Source of the DNA: Triops longicaudatus | Lineage: Eukaryota > Arthropoda > Branchiopoda > Notostraca > Triopsidae | NCBI GenBank assembly: GCA_022885665.1 | Contig: JAGQDJ010000059.1 | Location: 408,159-472,158 of the forward strand | Length of the DNA: 64,000 nucleotides | Direction of reading: 5' to 3' | Shown: one piece after another, positions 1 through 11,187 of the stretch | Layout: each line of letters starts with the position of its first letter | Numbering within the stretch: position 1 is the stretch's first letter | Notes under the pieces: model-generated | Seen by the model: the letters and a program-made list of their open reading frames with translations, nothing else | What the model was told of the DNA's origin: nothing | Database searches by the model: none | Program-made: the position numbers and the translations under genes

Positions 1-3000
1 TCTGAATCGGGCAAGTCCAATGAACTCCAAACGGGTCGAGACTCGAGTTCGGGCAAGGAAAAAGAGAAAGAACAGAAAGAATCTCGTGGTAGTTCGGACA
101 AAGAGCGCACCAAACGGAAATCCACATGGTATAACGCCCTGAACCCGACCTACAAGTCTCGAATGGAAGATTTTAAGCGCATTTTTAAAGACTTGCCCGC
201 TGATGAACGTCTTATCGTTGGTAATGATTTTTTTTTTTGTAAAAAAATAAAACTGAAAGAAACCCTTTTTGAAATACTTTTTCTTTTTTTATTTATTTGT
301 TTATTCGTTTTTAATGCGTTTTTTGTAACTTGCTCATTTATTCTGATTGATTTTCTGTCGATTTATTGTTATTTATTTATTTTGGTTGAGTATTTAGACT
401 GGTCGAATTCCGATAGATTTATTCATTTTATTATTGGTTTATTTTAGAAAGGATTCGGTTTTAGACTTGTGAAGAAACTCGTACTTACATAATATTGGTT
501 TTTCAGATTATTCCTGTGCGCTGCAGCGAGATATCCTCCTTCAAGGACGGATTTATGTGACGCAGAACTTTATTTGTTTTTATGCCAACATCTTTCGCTG
601 GGAAACCATAGTGAGTTATTCAAAATGCGGTCTTCCTTATTGCCATCTTCTGTTTCAGCGATATTCCGAATTGATTAAGCGAAAGTGAAGTTTCAGTGCA
701 GGAAACGAAACACTTGTAGCTTTAAAGGCAGCAAGTGTTGGGAGCTCAGAGAGCGCGAACGAGATTCGGTTAATTAAGTAACTTTTCGTGTGCTTTTTTT
801 ACAGGTCCAGTTAAGGTGGAAAGACGTCACTTCGCTAACGAAAGAGAAAACGGCGCTAGTAATTCCGAATGCTATACAGTTAACGGTGGAAAACGATAAG
901 TATTTCTTCACTTCGTTCGGCGCAAGAGACAAAACCTACGTTGTGTTATTCCGCACATGGCAGAAAGCTTTATTAGATAAGGTAAACATTAGTTAACGTA
1001 TATTTGTATTTTTACATTTTTCTGGCACGTTTCTGAGCTGAGATGGCGAAAATTATGATTCCAAGGTGTTGTACACTCTTAAAAAATAAGTGTAGAATTT
1101 AAGATGGTCTTTTCGTTGATATGTGAAATTATTTTGTAGAATCGAAGTTAGGTGTTTCAATCTTAAATCCTGTATGTTCAAAAATGCGTACATCTTAAAA
1201 AATGTCTTTCCGAAAAGTTTTGTGATCATTAGAAAACTCGGAAAGCATTTTCATTTAACTTTTTTAATCGTTTATGAAATTTTCGTGAAAGTGAGCTTGT
1301 AGTGGTTAAAAGCTTCATTAATATTTTCCTAATTCTCAAATTTTAAGCAAAGTTTCCGGAAATTTAGACTTGTTACAAGTTGTTATTAATTTGGTAATTG
1401 GTAGAAACATATTTTCTTTCGTATTGTGAATATTTATTTTTATTTTCCCAAAGTTCCTTTGAAATTAGTTACATTTTGTTTATTTTCCCTGAATTCTTAA
1501 AATTTAAACCTGAATTGGTGAAATCTCAGTTAAGTGAAACTAACTTGTTCCGAGTTAAGTTCATACCTTTGTGAAATTTTTCGCCAGTTGAATTTTTTTT
1601 TATATTTTTTTACTCGATGTACTTTTTAGTAAAATATAATGATAATGAAATCGACCACAGAATTTCGTCTTGAGCTATGAATATTTTAAGATTTTTCTTT
1701 TTCTAGCGAAGAAAGTCCTTCAGTGTGAAAAAAAAATTAAAATTAGTCTACCGCAGCCGACATTTTGTTATAAAATGGTTCTATCTAATGAGATTCTATT
1801 GTATAAGGGTTATCCTTTAGTAGTTTAAACCTAGGAATGCAGTTGTAATTATTTTCATAAAGAATAAGTTAGAACCGATCGGCTTGTAGCCTTGAATCAC
1901 TCTTTTTATCAGTGATTATCTCTTCAGCATGTCAAACGGTCTGCATTCCTTATCGCAGCTTTAACGTCATGGATCTAGCGATAAAATCCTCACTTTGAAA
2001 AAAGTAGCTTCCTTCATCGGTTTCTATTTTCTCACGCTATAAACTCTTGTAGTGCACTCTTCTCCCTTCGCAGTTATCCTTTACCTGTTGCGTTGCGTAT
2101 GTTTCTACATTACATTACGTACAGCGCGTTTCCTTTTGTGTTGTACTTACGACGTGTTTATTGCGGTAAACGCGGGCGGTCGCGTGGTCTTTTTGTAATA
2201 ACGATTTTCCTGTCACGTTGATAGCCGCTGACGAACGCCGAACTTCTTCAGTTTGTACAGTCAGTCTACGGGGTCGAATTGGGCTTCTCGTCAGGTGACG
2301 ATGACGAACTTCTGAATTCTCTGGCTAATTCTGCCACCAATAATACCACCGACAACGGCAGGCGAAAAAGTGACGTCACCGATTCCCCGCCACTCGTTTA
2401 CAAGCTATCGACGAACGTAAGTCCAGTTTTCTTTCTTTCTTCCATCTTTTGTTTATTTTTTATTCGTATATTTCTTTGTTACCTTTCGTGTTTCTTTGTC
2501 TCATTTTCTTGCTGTCTTAAAAGGCAAAGAAAGAATTGTCTCTTCCTTCGTTTAGTTTTTAAAAACGAGTCACGTTTAAATTCCGACCAGTTTTCGTCGT
2601 CCATTTTCAGTCTTAGTGGCTGGAAAATTACGTTCCTATTGCATTGACATTTTGACCTCCCAGTAATTTCGGTGACAAATCGCTCTGTGTTACAAGGTTA
2701 TTTTTTTAAGTGAATTGAAATTAATTGAATTCCTAAATTTTCTGCTAAATTTAGTTAAAAAAGTTTTCAGTTTTGGTCACTTGTCTGTCTTAGAGGTGGG
2801 AAATTGCGTTGGAGTTGCATTGAAATTAAAAAAAAATTTGGTAACTTTAGCAAAACTAATTGTCTGCTATCAGATTGTCTTCAAATTGAATTAAAATAAA
2901 TTGAAGACCTAAATTTTCTGTCAATTTTACGCGGAAAATGTAAACGTAGTCCATTTACCCTCCTTAGCAGATAAAATATATTTGTTTTATTCTTGTGATT

Positions 3001-6000
3001 CTTGTCAGAAAGATAAACTATTCTGTTTTGTGGCACGGCAGCAAACAAATTTAACTGTTTTTTATGTATATGCCAATGTTCTGTTAATAAATTTATGACA
3101 AGACTCAGTTGTGTCACGTCAGTTTCGGGCCGCATTTTAATTATCCGCATTATGTCTCATTTTCCGTAAAGAATTTGAATTATACTCGTTTACATGGAAC
3201 CTTTTTTCTTTTTTAATAGTGGTTGCGATTTTTTCGGTTTTCTATCAAATTTAACTTACGATACTAATTTATTTTTAATTAGTGTTAGAGTTTGACGAAT
3301 TTTAAGGAGAACTGTACTTGTGCTCTATTTTACTCGTTTTGACGAAATTTTAGAATTTTCTATAATATTTTAAAACGGCATTGGAAATCGAACGCTTTAA
3401 ACGCGTTCTGTCTGGTTTTCAAGTTTAGTTTGTGTCGCATTCTCAAAAATGAAGCTCCGCCTCCTGCCCTCAGGGCACCCGCCTACCCCACGCCACCTTG
3501 TGACGTCATCTCGTACCCAAAAATGGCCCATTCCAGTGCATGCGTCCTTTTTCCTGGCTATCGTAGGTTCGTAGTAAAGCGAGTTGTGGTTAGTTGTGAG
3601 TCGTGAGCTCGACTCTTTGGAATAGTTCGTTAAATTCGCTGGAAATTTTTTTTCCGCGCAAGGAGATTACATTTTCAATCATTTCTCGCCCAAAACTGTT
3701 TAACCCCCTCAAAAAAAAAGTGTTTCTCGAGTTCGAATCTCATTTTAGATCCCTTTGACCACTTTTACCCATTTTCGCGCCGTTGACGCGCGGAATTCAA
3801 AGTTTCGACGGAATTTCACGCTGTAGGTGTGGAAATAGGTTTGGCGGTCCCTGGAGATAAAGCTGGATCTCTTCTTCCTGAATTAGAGCTAGGGAAAACT
3901 TTATCCCTGGTGGTTGAAAATAGCTAATCTCTACGACCTCGCCAAAGTAGAAGAAGAGATGTGAAGTGAAAAGAAAAAGTCATATTATTCGACATCCTTC
4001 CTCCAGGGAAGGTCTCAACCACAACAAACCAAAAAAAAGAAGAAGAATAATTTCGACAAAACTAGTTTGGAGAGTTCCAATTTGTAGAAAAATTCTCCAT
4101 TGGATCGGAAGAGAGAAGGTTGTTGAGTGCACGTGTACTAGCGCTCTGGAGAAAAAAAAAAGTGGACGCAAAACAGTTGGTGTGTATTAAGGACTTGTTA
4201 TTGAACTGAGAGCGTTGAAAAAGGGGGAGGAGCGAGGGATCAGGCGTGGAGGACGGAAGAACGCGGAAAAATGACGCTGGACGAGGTGGTGGATTCGTTT
4301 TCGTCTTTTAAAGATTTTGGCGAAAACGTGTACGCCGAAGAGGAATGGGAAGTGGAGGGACGCGAAATGTTTCCAATGGAGGAGGAGGAAGAGGAGGAGG
4401 AGGAGGAGGAGGGGGTGGTGGTTGTGGTGACGGAGCAGCGGGAGGTGAGCGGAGGCTTCGTAAGTGGGAGTGATTGCAATAATCAGGGGATTAGCGAAGA
4501 AAAGGTGGCGGAAGAACAAGGATTAACCTTGGCCGATGTGTTGTATTTAGTCTGTTTCGAAGGAGAAGGACTTTTTCTAGATGCTATATGAGACCTTTGT
4601 CAAAATGCCACCACAGTTTTGCGTATAATTTGGCATATTGTTAAGTGTCACGCGGTTTTATCTTGTGTAATGCGACTTTGGTAGGATTTATGCAAATATG
4701 TCTAATTTAAACAAGCCTTAAGTTTCATAGGCGCTTTTGGCGAAATTCCCTTAAGTCCCTAGTGTAAACCAGGTTTCACAGTAGCTTTGTGCTAGTTATA
4801 TTTCGTTCAAAAACGGTAAAGTGGACGTGTTAAAGTAGGGAAAATTGTGTAAAGCTGCCATTAAGATACTAGTGTGAACAGGCTTTAGTTTTACATTCGC
4901 GGTTTCGGTTTGCCCTTAAAACGCTTGTGCGAAGCGGCCTTAAGGTGGCTGGTGGGTCATAATGCCGTGCATAACTTTGAATTGTGTGAACAAAGCGCCT
5001 TTAAACAATGAAAAGGGACACGTTTAGTGATCGATTCAAGAGCTCATTTAAACGGGCCGTGCATTGGCACTTATATGAAGAATGGCCTTTAAATTGCTTG
5101 TGTGAATAAGCTTTAGAAGGGGTGGTTTCGGCTTTGCATGCGATTTTCGTGGACTCGCTTGTTATTGGGTTGCGGCAACTGTTTATTGCGTTGGCGTAGC
5201 TTTCGTTTCCTTGTTGCTTTAATACACTTCCTGTCTGTCTTTGGTTACGCTTTTAAGATATGTGTCACATTTTTGGGTTAATTTTACAGCGATATGAGCT
5301 GCCTGTTTTTTAAATTTGCGTTGTGGAATGCGTTGAATTTTTTCTCTATTTTCTTGGGTTTGAAAATGCTTCGAAAAAAGCTTACGCTTTTAAGTGCCAC
5401 TAGCAAAAAAAAAAATAATCATATTTTGACTTTTGTTTACGCGAATTGGGTTAATTTTCTGATATTTATCGGCGTCTTTTGCCTCATTTAAGAAAAATAG
5501 GATTTTTCTTTGAATTCCTGACATCATATGTCAATGTGCGCTGACCTCATCGGATGCACTTGCATTACAACAGTTCGACTACGTTCGACTGCAAGTTTAA
5601 AGTTACGGTGGAGGAAAGGCTCTTATGACTAATAACATGGGTAGCTTCGCGAAGACAATTTCTCCAATGAATTAAAATGGCTAAACTACAGCGACATTAA
5701 AGTTTTACAGAGTTCCGAAATTTGATGAATGCATATTCTTTTCTTTTCGTAGGTAAATTAAATTGAAATATTAAGCTTAAATTTCTGGAATATTTGACAG
5801 AGTCAAAAAATGGAAATAAGTCAATAAGGGTGTGCGCAGCATTACCAATAGCAGGGACTGAATGGGTCGTTTCGGTGTCATTGTCTTCAAAGTTAAAATA
5901 TAAGCCAAAAAGTTCAGACACCGATAACACCGAAACAACTCAATTTAGGAATTTTGTGTCCAATTCTGTAGGAACGAAATATTTAATAGGAAACCGTGCG

Positions 6001-8308
6001 TTAGGCCATCTACTGCTCCTCAACTGTTCAACGTAACAAATTAGTTGACATAAGATTTAGTGATAAATACGCGTTCTTGTGGAAGGAAAAAGTTTGTCTT
6101 TTGACCCATTTTGTGGCAACAATAGATTGAAAATGTGGTAGTTTTTTGGCATTTTGTGGTAACTTCGAGTTTCTGTCACCGAAAGGAAACGGCATCAGTT
6201 AAAAGCTCTTTTTTCAGAGAAATAGTACATTGACAAGATTTTATAAAACCTAAGTCAAATAAAACATAAATAACATTTGCAGTCCGCAGGAAACGCCAAA
6301 AAGGGCTGTGACGCATTTTTTTTTTTTTTTTGTAAGATTAATGGACAGCCATTTTCGAAAGCTTCAATTTCTAGCGATTGATTAAACGTGTGAAAAATTT
6401 TATGCTTTCAATTTTTTTTTCATAAGGTCGTATTAAACTGTGGGATTACGTTTTGCGTGACTTTTCACGTTCTGAAAAATTTGTGCAGTTACATTGCTTT
6501 CCCATTTTGAACTTTGTACGTTTTAACTATTTTTAGATTTTTATCAAGTTTCATATTCTTTTTCGGAAGCAAGGGAAAATAATGTGTACGTGTAGGACAC
6601 AAGCGAACCAAACTTTGCAAATTGGCTAGCGTGATATTTTGACAGCGGGGTAGTCACATGTTTAATGGCTGTTGTCACGCAAGCTGAGATGTTATTTGTT
6701 GTTCCAGCTGGATGCACATTCTTGGCTAGTTGCCTGTGCAAAAAGTTTGTTGGTCAACATCGTCACATGTGTGGACAAGCTAATTCAGCGCGAGTTAAGC
6801 TAAAAGTGGTGTGATGCTGGAATGTTTCGCTTTATTTAGCAATCTGGGTTCCCCTTAAGAGGGCAAAAGGGGGTAGAAGAGGTGAAAGTGAGGTTGCTGT
6901 TGGGTTGTGAACATTTCGTTTCCTAAGAAGATTTGTACTTTAACAACGTTGATTGAACGACAAGTCCTTGACCTTTTTGTGTGTTGGCCTGTAGCTGAAG
7001 GTGCATTGTTGGGAATAGGGTAAGGCAAAGTATAGTCAAGAGAGTTAGTAGTGAATGTGAAACCGTTCGCTGCTGGTTTAGTTAGTGATAGGTGGTAGTG
7101 AAATTAGCTAATATTGTCACTTGGAGTGCAAAAAAAAATTGTTGCCAGCAATGACGGCAGATATGCTGTTTCCTATCGAGATTCCGGAAGCTGTAAGCGA
7201 ATTTTTAAAGTTTTGTTTTAATGTATTGAAATCTTGAAGCTTATGTAAATATTTGCTAGTTTTAATAGTTTTACCGCGTAATGTAGCTAAGGTAACCTTT
7301 TACTAATATTTTTAGTCGGTAATTAATTGCAATGTGAAGTGGACTGAGTTTTGGACTCAACCAAACGTTTTATTTCAAGAAATGTAATTGCCATTCGTTT
7401 CTTTGTTGTTATATTTTTTGTGTTCTTCTGTTTGTTTATTTTCGTTCGTTATTCCTGCAGACGTAAGTGTTTTATTTGAATTTTAGTCTTATTTACTTAT
7501 TTTTTCACGGTGATGACGAGTCAAATAAGATTTTTGTACAAGCAGGTATTGTTGCAAATGTTCTTTGTTGCATTTATTTAGGTGGAGCTTAGTTTATGGT
7601 TAGGCTAAGTTAGGTTTAAGAGTTTAACACCAAGTTTTCGTAGACGATGCGTGTTCAATTGTCAGTTGAAACGCAGTCGAGGTTTGTTTAACTTGTGTCA
7701 GCTTATTTGAAGCTATGTTTCCACTGCCATCTCAACACGTGTTAACGCATTCTTGCGACACCTACAGTTGCAAGCACAGTATAAATTATCTAACTATACA
7801 TTTGCGAGCGAAATTGGGGCCATAATCTGCAGTATTTTGCTTCGTAACACGTGTTATGATGGCAATGAAAACGCAGCCGAAGTTACCTTAGGTTAGATTG
7901 TGTTGCATTAGTTTAGGTTCCTTTGTTTTGTTAACTCTCAGATTAGCTAGTTAATTTCTTATTTTAGGAAATTTATCATGTTAAGTCATGAATGTCAAAG
8001 TTAAGTCAGGTTAAAAGTTAAATTTGCTATGTGAAGTTAGCTCACTTTATTTTGTTGGGTTGTTTTTTCTAGTTAAGGTAAGTCGTGTTAGATTAGGTCA
8101 GGTGGTGTAGCGGTCGATTACCTTAGATCGTGTTAGCTTTTTAAGTGGGCATATTTTACGTAAGGTATGGTTAAGTTAGCCTATGTTAGGTTAAGGTACA
8201 TTAGTATATGCTACTTCAGTTAGGTTGGTTTGTATTAATTGCGCTATGTTAACCTGCGATACCAAGCATTTGCTCCTTGTTTTACCTTTCTCATTACGTA
8301 TTTTTTTC

Positions 8309-8398
<90 letters not shown>

Positions 8399-11142
8399 CA
8401 CTTATTGTCTTGGGTTACAATTGTAGTTTAATTAGTGCTTGTTTTCTCTATTTTGCAGGTTTCAACTTCCGTGGGACTGCAGTCTTCACCTTTGTCTTCA
8501 ATCGATGGTGACCCTTTAGGTGACGGGGTGACGACAGCTTCTCCTTCGGTGGCAATCCCGTCGTCTCACGGCTTAGAAGATCATTTGCACCTATCACAGC
8601 ACTCGCCACCTACTGACAACACGGGAATGGACAACGCCAGCCCGAACACGAACGGTTCTTGGAACGAGCAACACATCTTGAACGGCTTCAGCGGTACCAG
8701 CCACCTAGAACCCAACGGTGGGCGTATGCCTGGCGGCCGTAAAGAGAAGCTGTCTTCAAAAGACGAGTCAAACTTGCCCACAGATCTCAGCGACACCACC
8801 GACGAAGAATCGGAAGACCATGGTAACGTGATAAATCGGTGTTTTATACCTAAAAACGAGAAGTTTAAAAAATTAAAAAGAATGGGAAATTTTGTCCTTC
8901 CTAGCAAACGAACCACCAGTACAGTGCCCCGAGGCTCATGACGGCCGAGAACTTTTCAATTTCATCGTTCCTTTCAGCGTGGACCAAGTCTTTAACATGT
9001 ATTTCACGAATAACAGCTTCTACCACGAATTTCAAGCCAACCGGAAGACGACCGACGTGGTGGTGGCGCCCTGGCAGCCAGCGAACGACACGGGCGAGAA
9101 GAAGCGGCAGTTGACATACACTGTGAACCTCAGCGGCAGCTTGGCCGTGAAAACCTGTCGTGGCACGGAAATTCAAGTAAGTCTTTAAATCTATGTTTGT
9201 TTAGATTTGTTAATGTCTAGATTTTTCTAAATCTATGCCAAATCCGTGTTTGGCATCGAAGTCATAGACTCCTTCCATAGCGTCTGAAGCTTTTAGTCGA
9301 CTACCCAACTACTCTGTATAAAGTGTTTCTTACCCAATATGAGTAATCTTCGTTACCGTTAAGGGTGTAATTTTGAACGTGTGGGATAATAACATTTAAA
9401 TACTGGGGATCGGATAAAGATTTAGTTACGAACGAACAGTTCTATGTGTAGGAAACACGTTATACAAGTTTTGAAGAAGTTCCGAGTTTGTCTAGTCAAT
9501 GTAGGGATAGTTTCGGCAATTTGTTGTGTCAGAACAATTTTATCACGAAAGTCGAAGATGATCATACGTCACAAATTCGACGTGGTTCTTCAAAACAGGA
9601 CATTTTGTTGGAAACCGCAGGACTTGTACTACTTCTAAAATACACAACGCAAAACGGTCAGTCGAGGTTTCTTCAGATTCAGCGGTGAATGCCCTTTCTT
9701 ATGACAAACGCAAGTTTTTGGCCGGCACATTTCGTAGCAATAGGAAGTTGAAAACAAGAGATTTTTTTAATTTTTCGTGTGACACAGTATTTTTTTCGCA
9801 TTTTACACTGTCTAAAGGTAACTATGATTGAAGTTCTATTTTTTCCCAGGAAGAGTTGTCCAGCTTTTCTGTCACCTGAAGTAGAACAGTCGCAACCTTC
9901 AACCCGTAGGGCAAATTCGATGCTCAGATTTACCCAGCGAACTTTGAACCCTTTTCACATGTTATAGCTTAAGGGTTTTTGGAGTAGAGCTCGTGGTTAG
10001 GAAAGTCGAGATTCGTGGTGAAAAACCTGGCTGAGAATTCAGAAAGCCCTCAAACTGTTTACTTAATAACAATGTGAAGAATAGATGTAACACGTACAAG
10101 ACGAGACAAGACCATGTAAGAAGGGGAAATTTGAGCTGAGTATTCGAAACTTGCAAAATTGTGAGCCTTTACGATAGTTACTGAAGCGTAGAGTCTTTTA
10201 AGTCCTGAACAGTTGTCCTCTTAAACGTTGAAAACACGTGAAGTCTTGAGGTAATTTAAAGCCAGACTTTCCTTCAGTTACCCATAAATCGCTCATTATG
10301 AAATTAAAGTTCGTAGTAAAAGTTCAGTATTAGAGACTCCCTACGTTATTGAAACACCGTTTACATTTTTAAAAGATTTAACGATTGAAAACTGAAGCTA
10401 TTGATTTCAAAATCCCTGACAAAATTTATATCGTTAAAAAATTACGTTGTCCAGCTTCGTTAAATCTAAACCTTTATAAGGACCTAAATTGTTCAGAAGT
10501 TAAATAACAAAATTCGGTAGTAATCTACTAAATATAATATAAAGTATAAAAAAACTATTTGCTTTTTGTAGACATTGTCGGCGTGTAGTCGACCTGGGCA
10601 GATTTATGCCGTCAGCGCAGAAGTGACCAATGCTGGTATTCCGTACGCCGATACGTTTGCCGCCATGTTGCATTACTGTGTTTTGCGCGTTGGGCCCAAA
10701 GAATCGCGGTTGGTGTTGTGGGCAAACATTAAGTACAAAAAATCAGTCTGGGGATTAGTCAAAAGTAATACTTGCTTTGAAAATTTAATTTGAAAAAATA
10801 AGCAAATAGAAAAAAGAATTTTCAAAAATAAAAGAAATTATGAACAGAATTAAGCTAATGCTTTTTTTTATTTCAGCATTTATTGAGAAGAATACATACA
10901 GTGGTTTGGAGGAATTTGCTGACCAATTGAAACGCGCCTTTTTGAACGTAGTGCCGACGCACCATGAAGAGATGCGAAGTAGTACATCGCGGCCGGAACG
11001 TGAAGTTAGCATAAAATTGCGTCACACAAGGCCACAAGCTGCTAGACGAAGAAGACCGAACGCTTTGTGCAAACTGGACACCAACGAACCAAGTACGGTG
11101 ACAGCTGGAGTACCGGTCGAAGGGTCCGCCAAGGGCGTCGGT

Positions 11143-11187
<45 letters not shown>

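Noticed and set aside
3722..3745. GAGTTCGAATCTC resembling a tRNA B box
   Set aside because: No matching A box, acceptor stem or terminator around it.
4187..4519. Minus-strand frames with His/Leu or Ser runs
   Set aside because: Complement of the GAG repeat in the plus-strand alternative exon; no recognisable protein.
8225..8511. Two plus-strand open frames encoding long Tyr or Leu runs
   Set aside because: They are translations of the (TTA)n microsatellite.
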